A stretch of 64,000 nucleotides of DNA from Streptomyces scopuliridis RB72 (GTDB lineage: Bacteria > Actinomycetota > Actinomycetes > Streptomycetales > Streptomycetaceae), in assembly GCF_000718095.1 (NCBI RefSeq), contig NZ_JOEI01000012.1:124001-188000 (forward strand), in the 5' to 3' direction. Under the pieces are notes generated by a model. That model was not told the origin of the DNA. It did not search any database and saw nothing but the letters and a program-made list of their open reading frames with translations. Below, piece after piece: positions 27,869 to 35,395 of this stretch. The position numbers and the translations under genes were made by a program. The number at the start of each line of letters is the position of its first letter. Position 1 is the first letter of the stretch.

Positions 27869-28371
27869 CCGCTCTCTTCGATCTGACCACGCCCGTGGTC
27901 CCCGCCCCGGCCCTCGCACCGGCGGCGGGGACCACCCGGCCCACCTTCACCATCGCCCTCCCCACGGGCGTGAAGCTGCTGAACAGCAACCAACGCCTTC
28001 ACCACGCGCCGAAGGGGAAGCTCACCCACGCGCTCCGCGCCGCCGCCATGGAAGCCGTAGGCGAGAACCCGGCGCTCATGGAAGCGCTCGCCGCCGCCAA
28101 GCCCGGCCCACTGTTCGAGCGCGCTCACATCCTCGGCATCTACCGGCCCCGATCCGTCGGCCGCTGCGACCCCGCCAACTGGTACCCCAGCTTCAAGGCC
28201 GCCGTAGACGGCATCGTCGATGCCGGGCTCCTCGACGACGACGACCACACCCGCCTCGTCGGCCCGGACATGCGCCTCGGCCGGAAGATCAAGGGCGGCC
28301 AACTGGTCCTCGTCATTCGCGGCCTGGCCGTCGGCGAGCAGTGGCCGGACCTCGGGCAGGTACCCCAGTGA
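27865..28371 (+). CDS. RusA-like Holliday junction resolvase
   Basis: 168 residues. The RusA region is RCDPANWYPSFKAAVDGIVD followed by AGLLDDDDHTRL, which keeps the spaced acidic residues that bind Mg2+ in RusA; DPAN stands in for DxDN. This places a resolvase at the end of the recombination block. GTG at 27865 overlaps the upstream stop; the start at 27814 is rejected. Confidence 0.75.
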   Translation: MTALFDLTTPVVPAPALAPAAGTTRPTFTIALPTGVKLLNSNQRLHHAPKGKLTHALRAAAMEAVGENPALMEALAAAKPGPLFERAHILGIYRPRSVGRCDPANWYPSFKAAVDGIVDAGLLDDDDHTRLVGPDMRLGRKIKGGQLVLVIRGLAVGEQWPDLGQVPQ

Positions 28372-28682
28372 CCGACACTCTGTTCGACCTGCCCGCCGTC
28401 CAGCCGACGACGTGCGCCCGATGCGACGACCGGCCCGCCGAGGTCACCGTCACCGGACACGCCAACCTCCTCGGCGGCATGACGGCCGACGGGTTCGCCC
28501 CGTTCGCGCCCGTACCGGTCGGCCGAATCCCCTGGACCCGCCACACCGCCCCGACCGCCTGCTGCTACCGCTGCGCCCGCTACCTCGCATGGGCCTGGAA
28601 CGCCCCGTACGAGGTGGCGCGCCCCCATCAGGAGCGCATCGTCGTCATGGCCGTACCGCTGGAATCGGCGGCGGTCGCATGA
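28368..28682 (+). CDS. Small Cys-motif phage protein
   Basis: 104 residues with two C-x2-C pairs (CARCDDRP and CCYRCARY) that could form a zinc site. GTG start overlaps the resolvase stop. Function unknown. Confidence 0.65.
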   Translation: MTDTLFDLPAVQPTTCARCDDRPAEVTVTGHANLLGGMTADGFAPFAPVPVGRIPWTRHTAPTACCYRCARYLAWAWNAPYEVARPHQERIVVMAVPLESAAVA

Positions 28683-28894
28683 CCCGCCGGCCGCGTCCTC
28701 AGCCCCCGCCCGGCCTCCTCGACTGGCGGGACAACTCCCACTGGTCCACCCGCGAACGGCCCTGCCGTTACTGCGGGTTCGGCACTCACCTACGCGATTC
28801 CCGACGGAAACCCGCACACAAGGTCTGCGCCGAATTCGCCCTCGCCCAACAGGTCGCCGACGCGGCCGAAGCCTACGGAAAGGACACCCTGTAA
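28679..28894 (+). CDS. 71-residue putative zinc-finger protein
   Basis: Contains CRYCGFGTHLRD and a downstream HKVC, a C2HC-like arrangement. ATG and stop overlap both neighbours. Function unknown; nucleic-acid binding is plausible. Confidence 0.65.
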   Translation: MTRRPRPQPPPGLLDWRDNSHWSTRERPCRYCGFGTHLRDSRRKPAHKVCAEFALAQQVADAAEAYGKDTL

Positions 28895-29331
28895 TGCCGA
28901 AGCTCAGCCCCACCCAGGCCCCCGAGGTCAAGCTCGACTCCGCCGCCGCATCCGTCGAAGTCAGTCTCACCACCGAACAGCGCCGCGGCCTCTTCGAGAA
29001 GCCCGGAAGCGTCGTCGTCGCCATCGTCGAGCTGACCTCGAAGTCGTACACCGGCCACGCCGAGGGCGAAGAGAAAGAGCCCCAGGTCAAGGTCCGCGTC
29101 ACCGGCTGCGAAGTCGCCCGCACCGACGCCGAAGCCGCGACGCTCCTCGAAGCGAAGCGCGCCATGTGGAGGGCCCGCCGCATGGACGGCACGTTGGACG
29201 AGGTCGGCCCCGGCCCCCGCGACCCCGAGGCCGTCATCGGTACCGCGTTCGCCGCATACCCCTCCGAGGACGAGTACAAGGCCCACGAGCGCGCCCGCGA
29301 GGCCAAGCGCCGCGACGAGTACGTGCGCTAA
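28894..29331 (+). CDS. Phage early protein, last gene of recombination operon
   Basis: 145 residues with a beta-rich N-terminus (EVSLTTEQRRGLFEKPGSVV) and a charged helical C-terminus (YKAHERAREAKRRDEYVR). No family recognised. It is followed by a strong hairpin. Confidence 0.7.
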   Translation: MPKLSPTQAPEVKLDSAAASVEVSLTTEQRRGLFEKPGSVVVAIVELTSKSYTGHAEGEEKEPQVKVRVTGCEVARTDAEAATLLEAKRAMWRARRMDGTLDEVGPGPRDPEAVIGTAFAAYPSEDEYKAHERAREAKRRDEYVR

Positions 29332-29343
29332 CTGCCGCACTCC

Positions 29344-29369
29344 GGCCCGGGGCCACCGCGCCCCGGGCC
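29344..29369 (+). terminator. Hairpin terminator between recombination and replication genes
   Basis: GGCCCGGGGC (29344-29353) pairs perfectly with GCCCCGGGCC (29360-29369) across a 6-base loop. There is no T run. It would separate the early operon from the replication gene. Confidence 0.6.
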
Positions 29370-29404
29370 CCATCCCCACCCGCACCACAGCGAGATGAGA
29401 ATCC

Positions 29405-30262
29405 GTGAGCAGCAGCGACCGTGTGCAGACCGTCCGGAACGCGTGGATCAACGCGCTTCGCGCCGAAGTGCTGCGCGACGGCGTCCCCGCCGAGCTGCCA
29501 CGGATCGCAAACGTGGGCGTGTGGATCGCCACGTACGCCGATGCGGACGGCGGCGGCGCGTTCCCCAGCCGCGAGACCCTCGGCACCCTTGCAGGGTGCG
29601 CGCAGGAGACCGTCACCCGGTGCGTCAAGGTCCTGATGGCCGTGGGGATGCTGGCCCGCAGGCGCCGGCCGAACGCCTCGTCGGTCTACCAGCTGCTCAT
29701 CCCGGTGTCCCGGCCTGACTGGGCTGCTCACATCCACCTGTACACGGACACCCGGCAGCGCAAGGCCCACGCCGCGAAGAAGGCCGAGCAGATCACCGAC
29801 GTGGTACGGAAGACGACTTCCACCGTACGGACAGCGTCCGTGGACGCGGACCGGACAGCGTCCATGGACTGTGTTCCGGACAGCGTCCACGGCGGGCGTT
29901 CCGAACCCCCTCCGGAGGGCCCGGACAGCGTCCATGGACGCCCCCGGACAGCGTCCATGGACGCCTTCCGGACAGCGTCCATGGCGGGCCCCTACCAGTA
30001 CAACCACCCCTATGGGGTGGACCCAGACCCCGACCACAACATGGCTGAGCCCGAACCTCAGCCACAGGTCCGCGCGGGCGCGCGAGGGGAAAACGATTCC
30101 TCCCCCCAGCCACCCGCCACAACCAGCACCAGCGACGAACCACCACTCACCTTCGCCCGGTGCAGCACCTGCGGCGAACGCATGATCCCCGACCCCAAAC
30201 GCCCCGACCGGACCACACACACACGCTGCACCCCCATCGCCGCCGAACGGACCGCGTCATGA
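29405..30262 (+). CDS. Helix-turn-helix replication-initiator-like protein
   Basis: 285 residues. The N-terminal ~110 residues are a winged helix of the HTH_36/RepA-like class (VGVWIATYADADGGGAFPSR then ETLGTLAGCAQETVTRCVKV, and MLARRRR wing). The middle third is encoded by six iteron-like DNA repeats. The C-terminus has a possible zinc site, CSTCGERM...HTRC. Proteins of this form with origin repeats inside their own gene occur as lambda O analogues, so I infer origin binding. GTG start, weak GAGATGAGA upstream. No helicase or polymerase gene is nearby. Confidence 0.75.
   Translation: MSSSDRVQTVRNAWINALRAEVLRDGVPAELPRIANVGVWIATYADADGGGAFPSRETLGTLAGCAQETVTRCVKVLMAVGMLARRRRPNASSVYQLLIPVSRPDWAAHIHLYTDTRQRKAHAAKKAEQITDVVRKTTSTVRTASVDADRTASMDCVPDSVHGGRSEPPPEGPDSVHGRPRTASMDAFRTASMAGPYQYNHPYGVDPDPDHNMAEPEPQPQVRAGARGENDSSPQPPATTSTSDEPPLTFARCSTCGERMIPDPKRPDRTTHTRCTPIAAERTAS
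29828..29986 (+). repeat. Six iteron-like 18-bp repeats (candidate phage origin)
   Basis: Six copies of CGGACAGCGTCCATGGAC, starting at 29828, 29852, 29877, 29922, 29945 and 29969. Copy 1 has one change, copy 3 has two to three and copy 6 ends in GGC. Spacings are 24, 25, 45, 23 and 24. The copies are read in two different protein frames (RTAS-D versus PDSVHG), so the DNA rather than the peptide is conserved. Each unit contains GGACAGCGTCC and most contain the palindrome GTCCATGGAC. Confidence 0.8.
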
Positions 30263-30588
30263 CCACCCGCCACTGCCTCCACTGCCCCAACCCCGCCGCC
30301 CACCAGCGCCGCGTCTGCAACCCCTGCCGCAACCGCCTCTACCGCAGCAACCGCCGCAACCGCCGCCGCCCCTACCAACCCCGACGCGACCCCGAGCCCT
30401 TCAACATCGACACCGCCGTCAACACCCGCCGCCCCCTCCCCGGCATGACCTCCGAAGAACGAGCCGCAGCAGGCGTCCAACTCACCGCACACGGCCTCTC
30501 CGCACGCCAAATCGCCGACATCTTCAGCGTCACCACCCGCACCGTCGCCCGCTGGCGAGCAGCAGCACGCACCACACAGGCAGCTTGA
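30259..30588 (+). CDS. Zinc-motif plus HTH DNA-binding protein
   Basis: 109 residues. N-terminal HCLHCPNPAAHQRRVCNPC is a Cys4-type finger, followed by a very basic stretch (NRLYRSNRRNRRRPY). The C-terminus is a helix-turn-helix, LSARQIADIFSVTTRTVARW, of the sigma-4/homeodomain-like class. It overlaps the replication gene, so it may regulate replication or the switch to late genes. Confidence 0.75.
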   Translation: MTTRHCLHCPNPAAHQRRVCNPCRNRLYRSNRRNRRRPYQPRRDPEPFNIDTAVNTRRPLPGMTSEERAAAGVQLTAHGLSARQIADIFSVTTRTVARWRAAARTTQAA

Positions 30589-30627
30589 CCAACCGCCCCA
30601 CGACCAACCACCCCCAGGGGAGCCGAC

Positions 30628-31188
30628 ATGACCACCATCCCCGTCCCCGCGTTCCTCAAGGGCACCAGCACCGCGGCCTGCGCCACCAGCGACCACGACC
30701 CCGAGCTGTGGCACTCCACCGACCCGTTCGACGAACTCACGGCCAAGCAGATCTGCGGGGCCTGCCCGCTGCTCCTCGCCTGCCAGGCCCACGCCCTCGA
30801 CACTCGGGAGCGGCTCGGGACATGGGGAGCGCTCACGGCCGGCGAGCGGCACCGGCTGCGCACCACGGATGGGTCGTGGCTGGACGCGGCCGGTCGTGTC
30901 CGGCTGCCGTGCGGTACTCCGCGGGCGTACTCGGCGCACCACAGGTTCGGTGAGACGCCGTGCGACGTGTGTGTGGCCGGGCATGAGGCGCGGGTGCTGA
31001 AGCAGCGGTTGCGGCTGTTGGAGGCCGCTCACGCCGCGGGCGGCACCTACGCGGGTGCGCAGCTGCACCGGCGGATGGGAGAGGCCGCGTGCGGGCCCTG
31101 CATGGCGGCACAGGCCCGGTACAACGCGACCCGCCCAAGGGCTCGTCAGCGCGGCTCACAGGCCCAGCCTCAGGCGGTCGCCGCGTGA
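30628..31188 (+). CDS. WhiB-family iron-sulfur regulator with C-terminal Cys repeats
   Basis: 186 residues. The N-terminal WhiB domain has four Cys ligands (TAACATSD, then CGACPLLLAC) and the GTWGALTAGER turn in place of G[VI]WGG. The C-terminal ~100 residues, absent from ordinary Wbl proteins, contain two units with paired Cys: FGETPCDVCVAGHE and MGEAACGPCMAAQARYN. These resemble the GCRCxxC units of the protein at 23819. Phage WhiB proteins are known to interfere with host Wbl regulation; here the target is unknown. Confidence 0.85.
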   Translation: MTTIPVPAFLKGTSTAACATSDHDPELWHSTDPFDELTAKQICGACPLLLACQAHALDTRERLGTWGALTAGERHRLRTTDGSWLDAAGRVRLPCGTPRAYSAHHRFGETPCDVCVAGHEARVLKQRLRLLEAAHAAGGTYAGAQLHRRMGEAACGPCMAAQARYNATRPRARQRGSQAQPQAVAA

Positions 31189-31277
31189 TCGACACCGTGC
31201 TGTTCGTGCTGCTCGTGGTCGTGGCGGCCGGCCTGCCGCTGGCCCACTGGGCGTACCCGCCGTGGCGGCGCCGGTGA
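31185..31277 (+). CDS. 30-residue membrane peptide
   Basis: GTG start overlapping the WhiB-like stop; MIDTVLFVLLVVVAAGLPLA is a transmembrane helix and WRRR a positive tail. Its end overlaps the next GTG. Small but well placed. Confidence 0.5.
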   Translation: MIDTVLFVLLVVVAAGLPLAHWAYPPWRRR

Positions 31278-31555
31278 ACAGTCGCGCCCTCGGGCTCGTC
31301 TACCCGCTGCTGCTCCTCGGCGCCGTGCTGGTCCTCGTGGTCCTGCTGGCCGCCGAGGGCCGACGGGATCGGCGAGCGCGAGCCCGACGCGCGGAGCAGC
31401 TGGCCCGCCCGCCGGCCGTCTCGTTCGCCGCGCTCCTCGATGAACTGGCCATCCACCGCGAGGCCGTGCGGCACGCCTGCTGCGCGGGCTGGTGGACGCC
31501 CGGACACCTGTACCGGCATCACCCCGACTGCACCAAGGAGCAGCACCATGCCTGA
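31274..31555 (+). CDS. Single-span membrane protein
   Basis: 93 residues: an N-terminal transmembrane helix (LGLVYPLLLLGAVLVLVVLL), basic segment, then HACCAGWWTPGHLYRHHPDC with Cys/His that could bind metal. GTG start overlaps the upstream gene. Function unknown. Confidence 0.65.
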   Translation: MNSRALGLVYPLLLLGAVLVLVVLLAAEGRRDRRARARRAEQLARPPAVSFAALLDELAIHREAVRHACCAGWWTPGHLYRHHPDCTKEQHHA

Positions 31556-32063
31556 ACCCGCCCGCCTCGTCGCCGCCGCTATCGACCGACTGACGACGCA
31601 GGTGGAACGCGTAGCCGACGCCCTCACGACGACGCCCGTCACCACCACCGACGACACCCCGTCGACGCCCGACGACGAGCCCCGCTGCATCTGCGGCGAC
31701 CCCATCGCACTGACCGGCGACCCGGCCCGCTGGGCTCACCGGCCCACCCCCGGCCTGCCCAACCTCGACGCCCACAAGGCCCGCCCGGCCGGCGCGCCGG
31801 ACTTCGCCAGCCCGGTTGCCGGAAAGCGGCGACACACGGCCGACACGATCACCGACGACGAACTGGACGAGCTCTACGCCCGCATCACCACGCTGGAGGC
31901 CGTGGCCGCCGGCAACAAGCGGCACGTCCAGACCATCGTGCCCGAGATCGACCGGCTCACCGAGGAGCGCGACGGCCTCGTCGCCGAGCTGGCCCGCGTC
32001 CGCCGCGCTCTCAACGGAACCAACGAACTGACGGGCCGGGAGGCTCCCGGTCCGCCATCCTGA
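31548..32063 (+). CDS. Phage protein with CICG motif and coiled coil
   Basis: 171 residues: N-terminal helix and Thr-rich linker, RCICGDPI, and a C-terminal coiled coil (VPEIDRLTEERDGLVAELAR). No function recognised. Confidence 0.65.
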   Translation: MPEPARLVAAAIDRLTTQVERVADALTTTPVTTTDDTPSTPDDEPRCICGDPIALTGDPARWAHRPTPGLPNLDAHKARPAGAPDFASPVAGKRRHTADTITDDELDELYARITTLEAVAAGNKRHVQTIVPEIDRLTEERDGLVAELARVRRALNGTNELTGREAPGPPS

Positions 32064-32086
32064 AATCGACCACCGAAGGGGAAACC

Positions 32087-32296
32087 ATGCCCGACCACCA
32101 CACCACCTACTTCATCCAGTCCCGCCCCGCGCCCAGCCAGCCGTGGCGGAAGGTACCCGGAGTCCATGTCGGGTGGGACACCAAGGCCAAGGCCCTGGAG
32201 AAGCTTGCCTATCGACGCGAGATGCAGCCGACCTGGGAGCACCGGCTGATGGAGCGGATCACCACGATCACCGAACAGCCGACCGACGAAAACTGA
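32087..32296 (+). CDS. 69-residue phage protein
   Basis: ATG behind AGGGGAAA. It has a beta-strand start (HHTTYFIQSRPAPSQPWRKV) and a helical end. No family recognised. Confidence 0.65.
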   Translation: MPDHHTTYFIQSRPAPSQPWRKVPGVHVGWDTKAKALEKLAYRREMQPTWEHRLMERITTITEQPTDEN

Positions 32297-32340
32297 CCCA
32301 CTGCCCCGGGAACCGAGCCACACGACCGCGAGGAGACCCC

Positions 32341-32562
32341 GTGACCGAGCCCAGCCCCCGCAAATACCTCAAGGGCGACGAGCGCATCAAGGTGGCCGTC
32401 GACCTCAAGGCCCGGTACGAAGCTGGGTCCACCATCCGTCAGCTCGCCGAGGAGACCGGCTACTCACACGGTGCCGTGTGCGGTCTCCTACATTTCGTCG
32501 GCACTCGGATGCGGCCGGGCGCGGTGGATCAGGACCCCGCCCCCGGCAGCGAGCCAGCCTGA
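32341..32562 (+). CDS. Small helix-turn-helix protein
   Basis: 73 residues with one HTH: RYEAGSTIRQLAEETGYSHG then AVCGLLHFVG. The type is very common in Streptomyces chromosomes and elements. GTG start; ribosome site GAGGAGA. It may regulate the adjacent accessory genes. Confidence 0.75.
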   Translation: MTEPSPRKYLKGDERIKVAVDLKARYEAGSTIRQLAEETGYSHGAVCGLLHFVGTRMRPGAVDQDPAPGSEPA

Positions 32563-32743
32563 CCGCGGCCCGCGAAGCGCGACGCCCCGCGCCGGCCTCC
32601 TACGCCGCATCGCCGCCCACATCGACGTACACGGTCTGATCATCAAGAACGCCGCATCAGGAATGCCCGTCGGTGACATCGCCGACCTCATCGGCGTCAC
32701 CGAGTCATACGCCTACCGCGTGCTTCGAGCAGATCAACGCTAA
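32471..32743 (+). pseudogene. Possible remnant HTH frame
   Basis: The last ~45 codons of this frame (IIKNAASGMPVGDIADLIGV then TESYAYRVLRAD) look like a real helix-turn-helix. However, the only in-frame start is a GTG inside the previous HTH gene, 92 bases before that gene ends. It may be a degenerate second HTH gene or need a frameshift. Confidence 0.35.
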
Positions 32744-32813
32744 TCCGCGCCCCGGCCACGCAGACGCCCGCCGCCCCAACCCGGGACGACGGGCGTCGAC
32801 ACGTTCAGACGGC

Positions 32814-33386
32814 CTACGACGCGTACCGCGTCACCTCCGTCACTCGGCACTCCACCGTCACCGTGACCTTGTCCAGGCTCTGCGCTGTGGTCTCCACCTT
32901 CTGCCCCGCGGCGACGTTGTTCGACGCGGCAAGAGCATCACCCAGCCGCTTCCCCGACTCATCGACGAACTCGACGGACACGATGTAGTTCGACTCCTTG
33001 CTTGACCGATTCGTGATCAACACGTCAGCAGACGGCCAGTCCGTGAGGTCATCCACCGCACAGCCGGTGATTTTCACGTCCCCCTCCGGCCCGTCTGTCG
33101 GCTCGGCCTTCGCTGGAGCCTCGGCCGGCGCGGCTTCCGCAGAGCTGCTCGGCGACGAGTCCGCGGGGCTCGCCGCAGCTGACCGCTCCGTTGTCGCGAC
33201 ATCATCCGCGCCCGAGCTGACGAGAACACCGAGCAGCACCATCAGCACCAGGCCGCCCGCGATCGACAGGCCAACGATCAGGCCCGTGTTCGACTTTTTC
33301 GGCGGCGGTGCTCCCCAGCCCGGCCCCGGTGGCTGCTGCCCCCACGGCTGCTGCTGCCCATGCGGCGGCGGATACCCATTCGACAC
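32814..33386 (-). CDS. Membrane-anchored FxLYD-type protein
   Basis: 190 residues on the strand opposite to the phage operon. A Pro/Gln/Gly-rich cytoplasmic tail (GYPPPHGQQQPWGQQPPGPG) leads to one transmembrane helix (TGLIVGLSIAGGLVLMVLLG), a Ser/Ala/Pro spacer, then a C-terminal extracytoplasmic FxLYD-like beta domain (NYIVSVEFVDESGKRLGDAL). GTG at 33386 has GGGGGG upstream. The orientation suggests a lysogen-expressed surface gene (moron). Confidence 0.75.
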   Translation of the reverse strand: MSNGYPPPHGQQQPWGQQPPGPGWGAPPPKKSNTGLIVGLSIAGGLVLMVLLGVLVSSGADDVATTERSAAASPADSSPSSSAEAAPAEAPAKAEPTDGPEGDVKITGCAVDDLTDWPSADVLITNRSSKESNYIVSVEFVDESGKRLGDALAASNNVAAGQKVETTAQSLDKVTVTVECRVTEVTRYAS

Positions 33387-33463
33387 AATGACCCCCCAGG
33401 TCTGGAATGTGGCGTTCACCGTACGGCCGCCCGCCGACAACGGGCGTCGTCGTCGTCAATCCG

Positions 33464-33724
33464 TTACGACGACGACCGGTTCTTCCCTGCCGCGATCTGC
33501 CCCGCGGTCTCCCCCGTTGTCCCGATGCGCTCGCCGATCGCCCGGTACGTATGCCCCTGCGCCTTCGCCGTGATGACCGCCTGCTGCCGCACATCGGCCA
33601 ACATCCGATGCAGCTCGGGCCACTCGCGCAGCAGCTCGGAGCAGGCCGCCGCCCGGTCCACCGCGTCAGGGATCGCCTCCAGCGCCCGCAGCGCAGCACG
33701 CACCGCCTCGACCTCGTTCGCCAT
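33464..33724 (-). CDS. Small HTH protein in accessory region
   Basis: 86 residues: helical N-terminus and a C-terminal HTH, HTYRAIGERIGTTGETAGQI. ATG at 33724 is preceded by GGAGGTG. It lies just downstream of the GGGGTACCCC palindromes at 33767-33805, which are probably its operators. Confidence 0.75.
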   Translation of the reverse strand: MANEVEAVRAALRALEAIPDAVDRAAACSELLREWPELHRMLADVRQQAVITAKAQGHTYRAIGERIGTTGETAGQIAAGKNRSSS

Positions 33725-33766
33725 CTCGCACCTCCGCGCGGAGCGTAGGGCTGCACAACCACTCAC

Positions 33767-33805
33767 CCAAGGGGTACCCTCTGACTTCCAAGGGGTACCC
33801 CTTGG
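33767..33805. promoter_or_regulatory. Paired GGGGTACCCC operators
   Basis: CCAAGGGGTACCCCTTGG (33788-33805) is a perfect 18-bp palindrome. A partial second copy, CCAAGGGGTACCCT, begins at 33767, exactly 21 bases (two helical turns) away. They sit 43 bases upstream of the minus-strand HTH start and between it and the divergent gene at 33911. Confidence 0.7.
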
Positions 33806-33910
33806 GCACGTCAGACGGGCTACGACGCCCGCCAGACACCCAACAACTGAACGAGCCCCGCAGGTGCGCTAACACCGAAACGGGGCTCTGACCACCGGAG
33901 AGTGACCTCC

Positions 33911-34717
33911 ATGGGCTGGAAGAAGCCTCGCACATCCCCGCCCCCAGCGGGACCCTGGTACGCCAGACTCGCCACCAGCGCCGGCCGCCCCGCCGTCCTC
34001 GCCGCCACCCTCGTGATGTCGATGCCCGGCGAATACCACGTCGCCAAGTTCGCGGGCTGGTCCGACCCGTGGGCGTACGGCATGCCGTTCTCCCTCTCGG
34101 CCTACGCGGGTATCGCCGCCGTCGTCGCCGCGACCCGGCCCAAGGGCGCCCGCGGCCGGTTCTCCGCGACCGTAGGCGCAGTGTTCGCGATCATCCTTGC
34201 GCTGGCCGCACAGGTCGTCGCGCACCTCGTGAACACCGGACACATGGACCACAACCAGGCATGGTTGATCGCCGTGACGTCGATGGTGCCCCCGGCCGTC
34301 CTCGCGCACCTTCTGCACCTCGCCGCTACGCCCGACGAGGGTGACGCCCCGTCGACCAGCGTCGACACCCCCGCCACCGCGCCCGTCGTCGAACAAGCCG
34401 AGCGGATCGAGCAGGCGCCCGTGTTGCCACCCCTGCCGAAGCAACCCCCGGCCCCGCAACTCCCTCCCGTCGAGGAGCAGCAGCCCGCGCCGATCGTCTA
34501 CCGCGATCCGCGCTGCGCCGCCATCCGCCCGCTGTACGACGGCGGCACCCGGCCCGGCACCGCCGCCATGCGCGACGCGCTCATCACCGCCGGACACGGC
34601 CGCGTCGGCGACTCTACTATTCGCGGCGTTATCCGCGCGGAGATCGAGCAGCATGAGCCGCGCCTCGCGCAGCTCCCGCCCGCGCTGCCCATGCCGCGTG
34701 CTGCGGGGCAGCCGTGA
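33911..34717 (+). CDS. Four-span membrane protein with C-terminal HTH-like part (DUF2637/spread-like)
   Basis: 268 residues. Four hydrophobic helices fill residues 20-140 (including SLSAYAGIAAVVAATRP, FAIILALAAQVVAHLV and VPPAVLAHLLHL). A Pro-rich linker and a helical C-terminus follow (TAAMRDALITAGHGRVGDST). The pattern resembles DUF2637 proteins and spread (Spd) genes of Streptomyces conjugative plasmids. No TraB/FtsK-type translocase is present. Start ATG 33911 with CCGGAG upstream. Confidence 0.65.
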   Translation: MGWKKPRTSPPPAGPWYARLATSAGRPAVLAATLVMSMPGEYHVAKFAGWSDPWAYGMPFSLSAYAGIAAVVAATRPKGARGRFSATVGAVFAIILALAAQVVAHLVNTGHMDHNQAWLIAVTSMVPPAVLAHLLHLAATPDEGDAPSTSVDTPATAPVVEQAERIEQAPVLPPLPKQPPAPQLPPVEEQQPAPIVYRDPRCAAIRPLYDGGTRPGTAAMRDALITAGHGRVGDSTIRGVIRAEIEQHEPRLAQLPPALPMPRAAGQP

Positions 34718-34860
34718 TCGCCGCTGTGTTCTTCGCCGGGTGCGCGCTGCTCGCGCTCCTCGGCCTCTGCGCCATCGCGCTCGATGACGTCCCCACGATC
34801 TCCGGGACCGTCGCCCTCCTCCTCACCGCCGCGGCCATCGTCGCCGCCCTGTTCCACTGA
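34714..34860 (+). CDS. 48-residue two-span membrane protein
   Basis: GTG start overlapping the upstream stop; two hydrophobic helices (FFAGCALLALLGLCAIAL and SGTVALLLTAAAIVAALF). Function unknown. Confidence 0.6.
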   Translation: MIAAVFFAGCALLALLGLCAIALDDVPTISGTVALLLTAAAIVAALFH

Positions 34861-34870
34861 GGACGCGCTC

Positions 34871-35395
34871 ATGAACCTCGGCAACATCACCACGTACAAC
34901 GTCGTCAGCCTCGGCGGCGTGACCGTCGGCCTGTCCCTCCTCGCGTGGGAGATCACGCGCTGGTGGCCCGGCCGTAAGAACCTGCTCAAGCTGAAGAAGC
35001 TGCTCGACCTGCTGCCGTTCACCCTCGCGGCCTTGTACGGCATGCTGCTCATCCTGTCCGCCGGAGGCATCCTCGGCGGCGGCGCGAACGTTGCTCTGTG
35101 GGGCGGTTCGGAGATCGGCGACGCCACCCTTCAGTACGGGCTCGGAGCAGGAACGCCGGATGCCACCCGCACCAGCAACCTCGTCTTGACCGATGGCGGG
35201 CATGCGTTCGTCATCGTCTGCACCGTGATCCTGTTCGCCATCTGGACGAAGCGCGGCGGGTTCCGGTGGGACCTGGCGCGCGCGGTCTTCTGCGGCATCA
35301 CCCTCGGCCTTTCAGCTGGCGTCGCGGGCATCGCCGGGTACGTTCTCTCGCCGGTCGTGTCGGCCGCGGGTGACTCGATCGTGGGCCTGCTGTGA
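34871..35395 (+). CDS. Multi-span membrane protein
   Basis: 174 residues with four hydrophobic segments, including LGGVTVGLSLLAWEI, LLPFTLAALYGMLLILSAGG, FVIVCTVILFAIW and VFCGITLGLSAGVAGIAGYV. ATG follows GAGGA. Part of the membrane block; plausibly a plasmid-like spread protein. Confidence 0.7.
   Translation: MNLGNITTYNVVSLGGVTVGLSLLAWEITRWWPGRKNLLKLKKLLDLLPFTLAALYGMLLILSAGGILGGGANVALWGGSEIGDATLQYGLGAGTPDATRTSNLVLTDGGHAFVIVCTVILFAIWTKRGGFRWDLARAVFCGITLGLSAGVAGIAGYVLSPVVSAAGDSIVGLL

Noticed and set aside
29820..29990. Protein repeat or CRISPR-like array
   Set aside because: Spacers are 5-27 bases and not unique segments, units are 18 bp, and the array sits within a coding gene; iterons fit better.
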